64,000 nucleotides of DNA from Ricordea florida (taxonomy: Eukaryota; Cnidaria; Anthozoa; Corallimorpharia; Ricordeidae): the NCBI GenBank assembly GCA_949710005.1, contig OX453273.1, positions 47,833,481-47,897,480 on the forward strand, in the 5' to 3' direction. The number at the start of each line of letters is the position of its first letter. The first letter of the stretch is position 1. The notes beneath the pieces were generated by a model, which ran no database searches, was not told the DNA's origin, and saw nothing but the letters and a program-made list of their open reading frames with translations. Both the position numbers and the translations under genes were made by a program. Below, one piece after another: positions 30,172 to 39,213 of the stretch.

Positions 30172-30356
30172 ATCAAATGAAGAGCTATTGTGTCAAAGAG
30201 AAAAAGCTGACTGATTGTGTACCTGGTAGTGAAACCTTTGCCAAAACAGCCAAAGGAAGGCCGATGATGAAGTGTAAATGTTCCAGCTGTGGCATCATCA
30301 AAACTCGATTCCTCTCAGATGCTGACTATAGAAGTTTAAAGATGGCGAAGAAGTAA
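30168..30356 (+). CDS. DUF5679-like small zinc-ribbon protein, 62 aa
   Basis: The ATGA overlap with the preceding stop decides the start. The product has the pattern YCVKEKKLTD...T.KGRPMMKCKCSSCGIIKTRFL, which matches the DUF5679-type small protein found in many DNA viruses and Polinton-like elements. C39, C41 and C44, with the single N-terminal Cys, give a partial zinc-ligand set. It is basic and may bind nucleic acid in the virion, as suggested for adenoviral core peptides; that role is inference. It is not seen in element C. Confidence 0.7.
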   Translation: MNQMKSYCVKEKKLTDCVPGSETFAKTAKGRPMMKCKCSSCGIIKTRFLSDADYRSLKMAKK

Positions 30357-30365
30357 TCAAACAAC

Positions 30366-30995
30366 ATGTTGAGCATTACTATGTACGAGTCTGAAGCCAG
30401 AGTGTATTTGGATCCCCCATTGGAAGAGGTTCGGGAGATCCAACTCCTCGACTGTATTGTACCCAAACGATTGGTCAACTTCAAGGATCGACAGGGCTTT
30501 CTCAAGGAGGATCGACCCATCATAATAATCCCGCCCGGTACATACTCTCTACGTGGCATACACGCAATCCTTCTGAACGATACGGATAACGCCAAGCTGT
30601 CGATCGTTGAGACTGACACCGTTGATTACCTGTACTCCAACAAGACGTTCAACATTAAACTCACAAGAGGTCTCCAAGTTGCTCTTGGGGTGCCTGAAAC
30701 CGTAACCCCTGGAAAGCTGTACCCCATAAACATACAGATTAAGGAGCCGCTGAGACTTTCGTGTAGTCTAGTGGACAATAAGTCGTCATATGCGAATGAG
30801 ACTAAGTATGGAGGACTCGTGAAACTCTCGCCTTCCCACCTCCTTGCCAACATACCATCACAGGATTATCCAACCGTTCCAGTCCAAAACCATGAGAGTC
30901 TCCTAACCCACTTCGATTTAAGCATCCTCGACATTGGATGGAAGAAACTTGATCTGAGGGGTTCCCCCATCACATTCAGTTTACGATTCAGATAA
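30366..30995 (+). CDS. Putative minor capsid (penton-like) protein, 209 aa
   Basis: A beta-rich protein without membrane segments, it starts LSITMYESEARVYLDPPLEE and includes FKDRQGFLKEDRPIIIIPPGTYSLRGI and KLSIVETDTVDYLYSNKTF. It ends with GSPITFSLRFR, a terminal strand that is invariant in the 211-aa C protein (45673). Polintons normally encode a ~200-aa single jelly-roll penton; size, strand pattern and conservation fit, and no other gene in C is a better candidate. The assignment is by elimination and needs a structure model. Confidence 0.55.
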   Translation: MLSITMYESEARVYLDPPLEEVREIQLLDCIVPKRLVNFKDRQGFLKEDRPIIIIPPGTYSLRGIHAILLNDTDNAKLSIVETDTVDYLYSNKTFNIKLTRGLQVALGVPETVTPGKLYPINIQIKEPLRLSCSLVDNKSSYANETKYGGLVKLSPSHLLANIPSQDYPTVPVQNHESLLTHFDLSILDIGWKKLDLRGSPITFSLRFR

Positions 30996-31026
30996 CATCT
31001 TAAAAGTAAGTGATGTTCACTCCAAA

Positions 31027-31626
31027 ATGGATGCATATAAGGCGATTTACCCTAACTTGGAAGCCACTGCACCTCCCACTGATGGACCATCATTCAGACT
31101 TCAACAATGTTGTGATGCCTTGAACAAGCTAAAGTCTGAATTAAACCACTACGAGACAGTACTAAAAAAATACAACCGATCCAAGGGCACACTCATGAAT
31201 GTAAGCTCGACCTGTGGTATACTGTCTTGCGTCTTGGCGGCTGGTGGATTGGGCACATCGCTTAGTGGTGTCGGAATTGTCGCATCTGTGCCATTGGGTG
31301 TGGTAAGTGGTGTATTTGTGTGCGCCTCCATAGCGTGTCAACAAATATCCAAGAGACTGTCCCAGAAAGCTGTGAAGCACCAAAACACCATCACACTGGC
31401 CAGATCCAAGATAAACACCATTGAAGACCTGGTTTCCAAAGCCCTTCGTGACAATACGATATCCGACTCAGAATTCTCGTTGATCATGGACGAACTCAAG
31501 AAATTCGAAAAGCTCAAGGCCGAGATACGGGCTAAGGCTCAAAAAAATGTGAGTGGGGAGGACCCCGTGGTATTGAGACAGAGAGTACGCGAAGAAATCC
31601 TCAAAGAACTAAAAGGCGGGCCATAA
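31027..31626 (+). CDS. Conserved Polinton protein with Gly-rich membrane segment, 199 aa
   Basis: It starts MDAYKAIYPNL, with an N-terminal helical pair (residues ~25-60). A long Gly/Ala/Val hydrophobic region follows (~60-110; CGILSCVLAAGGLGTSLSGV, then VPLGVVSGVFVCASIAC). The helical C-terminus has the invariant core NTIEDLVSKALRDNTISD.EFSLI..E..KFEKLK. The 198-aa homologue in C (43164) keeps all parts. The hydrophobic middle could form two membrane helices. The family is recurrent in Polintons I associate with cnidarian genomes; function is unknown. Confidence 0.8.
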   Translation: MDAYKAIYPNLEATAPPTDGPSFRLQQCCDALNKLKSELNHYETVLKKYNRSKGTLMNVSSTCGILSCVLAAGGLGTSLSGVGIVASVPLGVVSGVFVCASIACQQISKRLSQKAVKHQNTITLARSKINTIEDLVSKALRDNTISDSEFSLIMDELKKFEKLKAEIRAKAQKNVSGEDPVVLRQRVREEILKELKGGP

Positions 31627-31696
31627 CTATTATATATGAGCAAAACAAATACTAGTCCAAATAGACTTAAACGGTTGATAAACTAGTAACACAACC

Positions 31697-31900
31697 ATGG
31701 AAAACAGTCAAACTAAAAATCAATTGGAGTGTGACTTGGCAAAAGCAGAAGAAAATGTTGAAAGACTGGAAGAAAGTGTTGAAAGAGCAGAAGAAGATAT
31801 TGAAAAAATAAAATACACACTCAATTTTGGAGTAAAAATTTTGACGGTGTGTGCTGTGATTGAAGTTTTTCGTGTCATGTCGTCAGTCCTTCTTGATTAA
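31697..31900 (+). CDS. Small coiled-coil protein with membrane helix, 67 aa
   Basis: An N-terminal acidic coiled coil (LAKAEENVERLEESVERAEE, residues ~14-45) precedes one hydrophobic helix (NFGVKILTVCAVIEVFRVM). It has the same overall plan as the disrupted 87-aa gene just downstream. The leader holds CTTAAACGGTTGA, resembling the TTAAGCGTTTGA word before the next gene, which suggests a shared promoter. No homologue in C or D. Confidence 0.6.
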   Translation: MENSQTKNQLECDLAKAEENVERLEESVERAEEDIEKIKYTLNFGVKILTVCAVIEVFRVMSSVLLD

Positions 31901-31923
31901 TCATATGCCTCTAATGTTTTAAG

Positions 31924-31962
31924 CGTTTGAACTCTTCTACCCAAATTCTGGATAGAAGATGG
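31924..31962 (+). promoter_or_regulatory. 39-bp leader repeat before the 87-aa gene, copy 1
   Basis: The segment from CGTTTGAACTCTTCTACCCA through the start ATGG is repeated without change at 48459-48497. It includes the leader and start codon of the 87-aa gene, and so probably its promoter. Confidence 0.7.
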
Positions 31963-32098
31963 TCTTCACACTAAACGATCTCAAAAACAGAGAGACAGAA
32001 TATGCAACTAAAAATGAAGTTGATGCTATTAGGGAATGGTGTGAAAAAGTAAAGATAATCATTCCCAAAGAGTTTGCAACTAAAGATCAAATTCGTTC
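31959..32098 (+). pseudogene. 5' part of an 87-aa membrane-protein gene of element B, split by element C
   Basis: From the ATG at 31959 the frame encodes 46 codons of a helical, charged protein (MVFTLNDLKNRETEYATKNE...) before element C starts at 32099. The frame continues at 48326-48449. Counting the 5-bp duplication once, the two parts give 264 nt, exactly 88 codons including the stop. This is a strong internal proof that C is nested in B. Function is unknown. Confidence 0.8.
32094..32098. repeat. Target-site duplication of element C, left copy (CGTTC)
   Basis: CGTTC directly precedes the C tip AGAGAGTAGG and is repeated at 48321-48325 directly after the right tip. Counting it once restores the reading frame of the interrupted B gene. 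Six bp is usual for Polintons; here five bases match exactly. Confidence 0.75.
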
Positions 32099-32520
32099 AG
32101 AGAGTAGGTAGTGGGGGATTCTAGCACACATGATTAATTTTCTGTCAAATCTGAGTAAAAAATTAAACAAAGATTAATCAGAAAATTAAACAGAGATTTT
32201 TTCCCGTTTACAAAAGTTTCTACAAAATTTCCGCGACGATTTTCGAACTAGGGGGTGCGGAGCGGAGCGACGCAGCTGCTCTTCGAGCCCGTTACGCGGA
32301 AATTTTGCATAACTTCTGTAATACTTCTGTTGTATCAAGCAAACAGCCCTCACCGACTTGCTTCGCGGTCCGGAGGGTCTCGTCGGATCGATCACAAAAT
32401 CCGCAAAATTTTTCTGAGATTAATCAGAAAATTAAACAGAGATTTATAAAGTGCGGGAAAAAAGATTTGAAATTATGATTTAAAGATTTGAAATAAATTA
32501 TTAAAAAAATGGAGCAATTA
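32099..32520. repeat. Left terminal inverted repeat of element C
   Basis: It matches the reverse complement of 47890-48320 almost base for base, apart from the length of an A-run. It contains AATCAGAAAATTAAACAGAG twice, a GC-rich central block (GGTGCGGAGCGGAGCGACGC) and the promoter ATTATGATTTAAAGATTTGA. The repeat runs through the PolB start codon into the first codons (MEQL), so both inward-facing end genes begin within the TIR. Confidence 0.92.
32472..32490 (+). promoter_or_regulatory. PolB promoter motif of element C
   Basis: ATTATGATTTAAAGATTTG lies 19-37 bp before the PolB ATG. The same extended word (ATTATGATTTAAAGATTT) precedes all three minus-strand genes at the right end, and a variant precedes PolB of A. 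The capsid-side genes carry only the shorter TTTAAAGATT core, which suggests two promoter classes. Confidence 0.55.
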
Positions 32521-35500
32521 CGCGGATTATTAATGACACAATTGAGACCTCTAGCTAAATGGTATAATATTGAAAAATGGTATCGAATAAATAAAGAACC
32601 ACTTATTGAAGCGTTGTGGAATATTCCTGAAGTCAATGATAATATTACAGAAATTATAAATAATATTCAAGAAATTGTTCAATCGTTAATTAATACGCCA
32701 GTGCGTCCAGCAAAACAACCAAATACACCACTTCCAATTCCTAGAAATAATGTACAAAATGATACACCAGAACGAGAAGATGAAGAATTTGAAAAAATGA
32801 AGAATAATGCAAAATCTCGTAAGAGGCAAAAAAAGTATCATCGGGAAAAAAGTCAAGAAAGAAATTATGAAAAGGAGGGTGCAAGACCAAAAACAAAACC
32901 CACTCCTAGAAAAAATATTACAAAAAGAAAACTTGCACCTAATTTTATAAAACCACAAAAGCCATCAAACAAAACTTTTATTTGGGGAAATTATTCATTT
33001 AAGGTGATGAATAAAGATGAATTTTCTAAAAAGCTTGCAGATTTAACCAATGAAAATATAATAAAACTTACTAATAACAAACAACCACAACCCAAACCTA
33101 GAAAAGAGGTAAATATATCTGATAGTGTGAGAGATGAATTGAATGAAAAAAATGAAGAAGATTTCACTATAAATGAACGGGAAACAGCATTTAGGCAGAA
33201 TTTAAAAGTATATCGTATAAATGGGAGGAAAGGATATGATCCTAAAACTTACCTAAATAAAATAAAAGAAAAAGTTGTGGATTTAATTAATCAGAAAAAG
33301 AAACCAATAAAGGTAAAATTTATATTAACATGTAAGTTAATAAAAGAGTCTTCAGATACAAATCGTATTGAAGAAGAGGATCGAAAATTCTTTCATTCAC
33401 TTACAGAAATAATTTCTGATTCAGATGATATATCCAATTTGTATGATAATATGACTAATCGCATAATAAAGGAGTATGAAAAATATTTAAGCAATGGTTA
33501 TAAATGGAAATTTAACAATATAATATGTTTTGATATTGGAATAACACCATACAAACCGCTTAAGGGAAGTTCATATATTATAACACCACCACATTTAGCA
33601 GCAAAAAAGGCAATTATTAATCACCAGAATTTTAATGATAATGAATGTTTTAAGTGGGCAGTAACTGAAGCTGCATTTCCAAGAGATAAAAACCCGCAAA
33701 GAGTAAATAATGAATTAAGAGAAAACTCAAAGAACTTTAAATGGGTCGGAATGGAGTTCCCAGTTTCATTAAAAGATATTGATAAGTTTGAAAGACAAAA
33801 CCCCTACTATATTAATGTCTTAGGATATGAAAATGGTTATGTATTTCCTTTAAGAATAAGTGATAATCAATTAGGAAATAATGTTATAAATTTAATTATG
33901 ATATCAGATGATAAAAATAATCACTACTGTTGGGTAAAGAGTTTAAGTAGACTTTTAACATCCCAAGTTAGTAAACATAAATGTAAAAGACACTATTGTA
34001 TCAGATGTTTTAACTCATTTCGAGAAATAGATTCATTGGAAAAACATACCGAATACTGCAACAAAAACAAAGCAGTTAGGATTGATATGCCAAAAGATAA
34101 AAATGGAAATCCTATATTTATTAAATTCGTTAATTATAAAAGAAAAATGCGAGTGCCATTTTTAGTGTTTGCCGACTTTGAGTGCTACCCAGAGAAAATT
34201 GATATAGATTTAAGTTGTCTAGATAACAGTAAAAGTTTCACTCATAAGTATCAGAAACATAAACCATCTGGATTCAGTTATTATATCAAGTGTTTTGATG
34301 AGAATATATTACCACACAACTTTGAAACTTTTGTAAGATATACTGCAAAATCTCCAGATGATGATGTAGCACAGATATTTGTAGAATATTTAGAGAGAGA
34401 TATTAGAAGAATTTATAATGAAATAATAAAACCAAGAAACAAAAAGTTTTATTACTATAAAAGGAGAAATATGTCAGAAATAGATAAAAAAGACTATGAA
34501 AATGCTAAGAAATGCCATATATGTGAGTGTGAATTAGGAGAAGATAAGGTATTAGATCACTGCCACCTTACAGGAAAGTATAGAGGAGCAGCTCATAAAG
34601 ATTGTAACTTGATTTTCAAGATTCCAAAGTTCATACCTATAGTATTTCATAATCTATCTGGATATGATTCACATTTATTTATTAAGAATCTTGGGAAAAC
34701 AGAGGGTGAAATAACGCCCATAGCACAAAATGAGGAAAGGTATATTTCTTTCTCAAAAGAGATTGTAGTTGATGAATTTATAGATAGAAAAGACGGCGAG
34801 AAAAAGATAGTTAAGAGAGAAATGAGATTTATCGATTCATTCAAATTTATGACAACCAGTCTTGATGGCCTAGTTGATAATCTCACTAAATGTGGAAAGT
34901 GTGATGCATGTAAGCCAGGAGATTGTATAAAGAAATACATTGAAGATGGAAATATCATTAAGTATGAAGGTATTGGTAAATGTGGTAAATGTAAGAATTG
35001 TAAATTAGCTAAAAGTAAATGTCTTTCTCCAGCAGATAAATACCTAAATGAAGTTAAAAAGTATTTTAAAGGTGATGAATTAAAGTTAACGTTAAGAAAG
35101 GGTGTATATCCATATGATTATATTGACAGCTTTGATAAACTAAATGAAACAAAACTTCCACCAAAGGATGCATTTTTCTCAAAACTAAATGATGAAGAAA
35201 TAAATGAAGAAAATTACCAACACGCTAAAAATGTGTGGAAAACTTTTAATATGAAAACATTTAGGGAGTATCATGATCTATATCTCAAGCTAGATGTATT
35301 ATTGTTAGCGGACGTATTTGAAAATTTTAGAGATGTTTGTATTAAAAATTATGGGTTAGATCCCGCTTGGTATTACACCTCGCCCGGTTTATCTTGGGAC
35401 GCTATGTTAAAGTTAACTAAAGTGAAATTGGAGTTACTAACTGACATTAACATGTTACTTATGTTTGAACAAGGTGTAAGAGGAGGTGTATCTCAGATTT

Positions 35501-36804
35501 CAACTAGATATGCTAAAGCAAACAATCCATATATGAAGAAATATGATCCAAACAAACCTAAAAAATATATAATATATTTTGATGCAAATAACTTATACGG
35601 AGGAGGAATGAGTAAACCATTACCTACTCATGGTTTTAAGTGGTTTCAAGAAGAAGATTTTGAAAACTGGAGAGATATCCCATGCGTAGTTGAGGTTGAT
35701 CTAGAATATCCAGAACATCTTCACGATTTACATAATGATTATCCTCTAGCACCAGAGAGAATTAAGGTTAATAATGTAGAAAAATTAATCCCAAACCTAA
35801 AAAATAAAACAAAGTATATAGTTCATCGAGAAACCCTAAAACTTTATGAAAGTTTGGGATTAAAAGTTACAAAAATTCATAGAGGTATTAAATTCAATGA
35901 GTCTGCATGGTTAAAACCCTACATTGATTTGAATACTAAACTAAGATCTCAAGCAAAGAATGATTTTGAAAAGGAATTCTTCAAGTTAATGAATAATTCT
36001 GTATTTGGTAAAACAATGGAAAATATTAGAAAAAGGGTAGACATTCGTCTGGTTACAAATAAAGAAGATGCAGAAAAATTAACAATAAAACCTAACTTTG
36101 ATCATTTTACTATATTTAGTGAATATCTAGCAGCTATCCATATGAATAAAACAAGATTAACATTCAATAAACCTGTTTACTTAGGTATGTGTATTCTAGA
36201 TTTAAGTAAAGCAATAATGTATGAATTTCATTATAATTATATCAAAAATAAATATGGAGAAAAGGCAAAGCTGTTGTTTACAGATACAGACAGCCTTGTA
36301 TATGTTATAGAAACAGAAGATTTTTACAAGGATATAAGTCCAGATGTTAGAAAAATGTTTGACACAAGTAATTATCCTAAAAACCACCCATCAGGTATAG
36401 AGACGGGTATGAATAAGAAATTAATCGGAATGTTTAAAGATGAAGCTGGTGGAATAATAATTAAGAAGTTTGTGGGTTTGAGAGCAAAGTTATACGCTTA
36501 TCTGAAAGATGATGATGATGAAGTAAAGAAAGGTAAGGGAATGAAGAAAGAAGTTATAAAAAAGAAAATAAAATTTAATCATTATAAGGAATGCCTATTA
36601 ACGGGGGAAAAACAATATAGAAAGATGAATGTAATTAGAAGTCATTTACATGATGTTTATACAGAAACAATTAATAAAGTTGCACTATCTGCTGATGATG
36701 ATAAGAGAATAATTTGTAAAGATAAAATAAGTACTTTGGCCTATGGGCATTATAGTCTCAAAACAAAATCAGGCGGTAACTCAGTATCATCCGGTACAAC
36801 TTGA
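32509..36804 (+). CDS. Protein-primed family B DNA polymerase, element C
   Basis: The intact 1431-aa enzyme is the longest of the four. It has one N-terminal Rho_N/SAP-like module (MEQLRGLLMTQLRPLAKWYN), then a Lys-rich disordered linker to ~210, a C2H2-like finger (~500), Exo I FADFECY (~556), an endonuclease-VII-like zinc module (~668-695) and Exo II NLSGYDSHLF (~718). A cysteine-rich insert follows (~793-842: TKCGKCDACKPGDC...KCGKCKNC...SKC). Then come Exo III YLKLDVLLLADVF (~925), motif A DANNLYGGGM (~1024), motif B NNSVFGKT (~1162) and motif C FTDTDSL (~1258). The C-terminus overlaps the integrase gene by 55 nt. The start is inside the TIR. Confidence 0.94.
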   Translation: MEQLRGLLMTQLRPLAKWYNIEKWYRINKEPLIEALWNIPEVNDNITEIINNIQEIVQSLINTPVRPAKQPNTPLPIPRNNVQNDTPEREDEEFEKMKNNAKSRKRQKKYHREKSQERNYEKEGARPKTKPTPRKNITKRKLAPNFIKPQKPSNKTFIWGNYSFKVMNKDEFSKKLADLTNENIIKLTNNKQPQPKPRKEVNISDSVRDELNEKNEEDFTINERETAFRQNLKVYRINGRKGYDPKTYLNKIKEKVVDLINQKKKPIKVKFILTCKLIKESSDTNRIEEEDRKFFHSLTEIISDSDDISNLYDNMTNRIIKEYEKYLSNGYKWKFNNIICFDIGITPYKPLKGSSYIITPPHLAAKKAIINHQNFNDNECFKWAVTEAAFPRDKNPQRVNNELRENSKNFKWVGMEFPVSLKDIDKFERQNPYYINVLGYENGYVFPLRISDNQLGNNVINLIMISDDKNNHYCWVKSLSRLLTSQVSKHKCKRHYCIRCFNSFREIDSLEKHTEYCNKNKAVRIDMPKDKNGNPIFIKFVNYKRKMRVPFLVFADFECYPEKIDIDLSCLDNSKSFTHKYQKHKPSGFSYYIKCFDENILPHNFETFVRYTAKSPDDDVAQIFVEYLERDIRRIYNEIIKPRNKKFYYYKRRNMSEIDKKDYENAKKCHICECELGEDKVLDHCHLTGKYRGAAHKDCNLIFKIPKFIPIVFHNLSGYDSHLFIKNLGKTEGEITPIAQNEERYISFSKEIVVDEFIDRKDGEKKIVKREMRFIDSFKFMTTSLDGLVDNLTKCGKCDACKPGDCIKKYIEDGNIIKYEGIGKCGKCKNCKLAKSKCLSPADKYLNEVKKYFKGDELKLTLRKGVYPYDYIDSFDKLNETKLPPKDAFFSKLNDEEINEENYQHAKNVWKTFNMKTFREYHDLYLKLDVLLLADVFENFRDVCIKNYGLDPAWYYTSPGLSWDAMLKLTKVKLELLTDINMLLMFEQGVRGGVSQISTRYAKANNPYMKKYDPNKPKKYIIYFDANNLYGGGMSKPLPTHGFKWFQEEDFENWRDIPCVVEVDLEYPEHLHDLHNDYPLAPERIKVNNVEKLIPNLKNKTKYIVHRETLKLYESLGLKVTKIHRGIKFNESAWLKPYIDLNTKLRSQAKNDFEKEFFKLMNNSVFGKTMENIRKRVDIRLVTNKEDAEKLTIKPNFDHFTIFSEYLAAIHMNKTRLTFNKPVYLGMCILDLSKAIMYEFHYNYIKNKYGEKAKLLFTDTDSLVYVIETEDFYKDISPDVRKMFDTSNYPKNHPSGIETGMNKKLIGMFKDEAGGIIIKKFVGLRAKLYAYLKDDDDEVKKGKGMKKEVIKKKIKFNHYKECLLTGEKQYRKMNVIRSHLHDVYTETINKVALSADDDKRIICKDKISTLAYGHYSLKTKSGGNSVSSGTT

Positions 36805-37844
36805 AGCTCCTCCCTTAAAAAACCACGTCTTGGTCCATCTTTTAAAAAATATAAAACTGGTTGATTAGAAGAAACCCTACTCCCCGAAATATAATAAACT
36901 TGTATACTCCAAATAGGATCAGTAGCTCTTCTTCTTTCTCCACCCTCAAGTTCACCAGGGGCAAGTAAGTATCTAACACTAACCTCAATTGGTAGTCTAA
37001 CCTCATCAAGCCCAACAACCCGCTTATACTTTTTTGGTTCAATATCAACCGCTTTTAATTTTATAGCCTCATAAGGTTCTTTACCAGTTATTCTAGTTGG
37101 TGTATTGTTCAAAGTTTTCAAAATATGTGGTAATCGTTTCACCCACACTCTTGATCGGGTAGGACCCTCCCCGCCTTCGGAGGACCTTTCATCACTAATC
37201 ATTTCTTGTGCATATTGATGGCTAAATAATCTTTCACCTAATATTCTGTTTGCTCTTTCAACAAATGCTTGAGCTCTATGATTTCCAGCTTCACTTCTCT
37301 GGATTTTTACATTATGTCTACCCATAAGTTTTGTAACCTCACCCATAAATTCTCTTCCAGGATCAACAATTAATGTTTTAGGATATTTTAACTTTCTGGA
37401 ATATATTTTTTCAAAAGCTTTAGATATCTCACGACTTTCTTTTGAGGTTAATGGTTCAGCATCTTTATATCTTGAAGCAACATCAACCACAACTAATGCG
37501 TATTTATATGTTTTTCTTCCAACTCTATCATGCGGTAAAAATAATAAATCTGCTTGGTGAATCTGATTCGGCTTATCCACAGTCCAGTGAGGCCTAGGTA
37601 TATACTTTGGAGTTGGAAGATAGATTTGCCATATTGCTTGTTTCTGAAGCCATTGTTTAGCCACATCTTCTCTTACTTTTGCTTTTTCAGCTAATTTAGG
37701 AATTGCAGAATATCCTTTCCAATATCCATCAGTTGAATAATATATCCGACTTAAAGTCAGGCCCGGCTGCGGCTTTGCCGCGGAGGGCTCCACCCGATCC
37801 ACCGATATTTTCGATAACCTTTGGAATATGTTTTCGTTACTCAT
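36750..37844 (-). CDS. Integrase of element C with two hairpin-derived insertions
   Basis: The 364-aa DDE integrase keeps the catalytic set (HQADLLFLP; IVDPGREF; AFVERANRILG). Relative to A and D it has two extra in-frame segments: near residues 16-31 (VDRVEPSAAKPQPGLT) and about ten residues (SSEGGEGPTR) after ISDER. Both are encoded by GC-rich double-hairpin sequences at 37769-37795 and 37157-37183. Both lie outside the catalytic residues, so activity may be kept. It diverges from the capsid gene by 33 bp and converges on PolB. Confidence 0.9.
   Translation of the reverse strand: MSNENIFQRLSKISVDRVEPSAAKPQPGLTLSRIYYSTDGYWKGYSAIPKLAEKAKVREDVAKQWLQKQAIWQIYLPTPKYIPRPHWTVDKPNQIHQADLLFLPHDRVGRKTYKYALVVVDVASRYKDAEPLTSKESREISKAFEKIYSRKLKYPKTLIVDPGREFMGEVTKLMGRHNVKIQRSEAGNHRAQAFVERANRILGERLFSHQYAQEMISDERSSEGGEGPTRSRVWVKRLPHILKTLNNTPTRITGKEPYEAIKLKAVDIEPKKYKRVVGLDEVRLPIEVSVRYLLAPGELEGGERRRATDPIWSIQVYYISGSRVSSNQPVLYFLKDGPRRGFLREELQVVPDDTELPPDFVLRL
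37157..37183. repeat. GC-rich double-hairpin mini-element in the integrase gene
   Basis: GGGT-AGG-ACCC, then TCC, then CCGCC-TTC-GGAGG: two adjacent small hairpins with 3-nt loops and a 3-nt spacer. D and B lack these bases at the matching site, where their proteins read SDDRSRVW or SDTRSTVW. The insertion keeps the frame. Confidence 0.6.
37769..37795. repeat. GC-rich double-hairpin mini-element near the integrase N-terminus
   Basis: Plus strand: GCGGC-TTT-GCCGC, spacer GGA, GGGC-TCC-ACCC (one wobble or mismatch). On the minus strand this has the same loop and spacer order (GGA, TCC, AAA) as the element at 40823. It adds codons between the start and the conserved IYYST(D/E)GYWKG. Confidence 0.6.
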
Positions 37845-37877
37845 TTAAAGATTACTCCTCACTTCCTTAAAATAAAT
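37845..37877. promoter_or_regulatory. Divergent integrase/capsid promoter of element C
   Basis: The 33-bp gap between divergent starts begins TTAAAGATTACTCC, about 25-33 bp before the capsid ATG. Together with the last base of the integrase start side it gives the TTTAAAGATT word common to A, C and D. Confidence 0.5.
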
Positions 37878-39128
37878 ATGACAACCGTATCTGAAAAAAT
37901 TAACCCAAACAGGATTCCAAGAGATCCACTAGGTTTGAAAGCGGAATCAACATTGAATAGAATTACACTAAACCCATCATCAGCTAATCCTGGAGAAACA
38001 CTATATATAAATATTCCTAAACTTTCTGAAAATTTAGTGATCGTACCAGGAAGTGTATATCTAGTATTTAACCTGGATGTTGATGGTCATGAAGATAACA
38101 CCCTCGTGAATAATGTAGGTTCTAACCTCGTATACAGACTCAAGGTTCTTTTTGGAGGTGAAACACTACAGGATACTCAAAGATACGATATATTTCAAAC
38201 ATATCATGACTTATTCTTAACAGATGAAGAACGAGAGGATAGATTAAAGCAAGGTATTTCTTCTAGAAACATGAGGAAACTTAGAACAAATGCAGGTGAT
38301 AAAGTAGACACAGATACAAATGAAGTGACTCTTGCAGTAGTACATAACACCAAGTACCATATCCCACTAAATCATCCTATACTAAAAGATCATGGGGTTT
38401 TCTATCCAAAGGCATTAGATCATCAACTAATCTTTGAGATTACACTAGCTCCAGTTAACGATATTGTTGTTTATTCTGACGCAACAAAAACACCAAATTA
38501 CAAAATAACAAACCTTGAGTTGGAATATTCTTGTATATCAAGCGAATACTTAGCTCGTGAGGCACAGGCAGCTTATCAGGTTGGTAAGGGATTCTTTTAT
38601 GAGAATGTCACTCTACACAAAACTTTCACCATATCCAGACCTAATGACAGTGTTATAAATCAACATATTAATCTCCCTAGAAGGTCAATTACAGGGATAT
38701 TATGTTTGTTTATATTACCATACGGAGGAGGGGAAAAAAATTCTGAGAGGTTTTTAAATCCAGGTTTCACCTCAATTAATATTGATGTTAATGGTGTGCC
38801 AAACCGTTTTTACTCTAAGGGGATGGTGCCTTCAGACTTCTGGGAGTCAATAAAGAAACGCTTCGTTCTTCCCTCAGGTTCCTCCCACCGGTTGGTAAAA
38901 GAAAAGGATTTTTATAATAACAAGTTTGCCCTGTGGATAGATTTGAGAACTCATCCAGATAATAGTATTCATGGAGGCGGCCTAGCCTTAAACAACGCGC
39001 AAGATGGTATAAAAATAGAAATGAGAAGAAATGTTGGCGGGTCTGGTGTTATTACTTGCTATATGTTTATTGTAGCTGATGCATTAATGGAGGTTATGAA
39101 TTCAGGTTTGCGCTCCATTATGTACTAA
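37878..39128 (+). CDS. Major capsid protein (double jelly-roll type), element C
   Basis: I chose the ATG at 37878 (416 aa): it matches the MTSEKINPNRIPR start of A and D (here MTTVSEKINPNRIPR), whereas an upstream ATG overlaps integrase. It has the same two jelly-roll landmarks as B (LVIVPGSVYLVFNLDVDGHE; IPLNHPILKDHGVFYPKALD). A short variable insertion (LPSGSSHRLV) before the conserved KEKDFYNNKFALWIDLRTHPD is absent from D. The main virion shell role is inferred from conservation and position before the packaging ATPase. Confidence 0.78.
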   Translation: MTTVSEKINPNRIPRDPLGLKAESTLNRITLNPSSANPGETLYINIPKLSENLVIVPGSVYLVFNLDVDGHEDNTLVNNVGSNLVYRLKVLFGGETLQDTQRYDIFQTYHDLFLTDEEREDRLKQGISSRNMRKLRTNAGDKVDTDTNEVTLAVVHNTKYHIPLNHPILKDHGVFYPKALDHQLIFEITLAPVNDIVVYSDATKTPNYKITNLELEYSCISSEYLAREAQAAYQVGKGFFYENVTLHKTFTISRPNDSVINQHINLPRRSITGILCLFILPYGGGEKNSERFLNPGFTSINIDVNGVPNRFYSKGMVPSDFWESIKKRFVLPSGSSHRLVKEKDFYNNKFALWIDLRTHPDNSIHGGGLALNNAQDGIKIEMRRNVGGSGVITCYMFIVADALMEVMNSGLRSIMY

Positions 39129-39213
39129 GTGAAGAGCGCACCCCGAACGAAGTGAGGAAACTTAAGAGCAATCATGTATTAACTTAAAACCTTATGTTAT
39201 GATACAAAAAATC

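Noticed and set aside
32186-32449. 64- and 69-aa frames in both ends of element C
   Set aside because: They lie wholly within the TIR and appear twice for that reason; the GC-rich block merely lacks stops.
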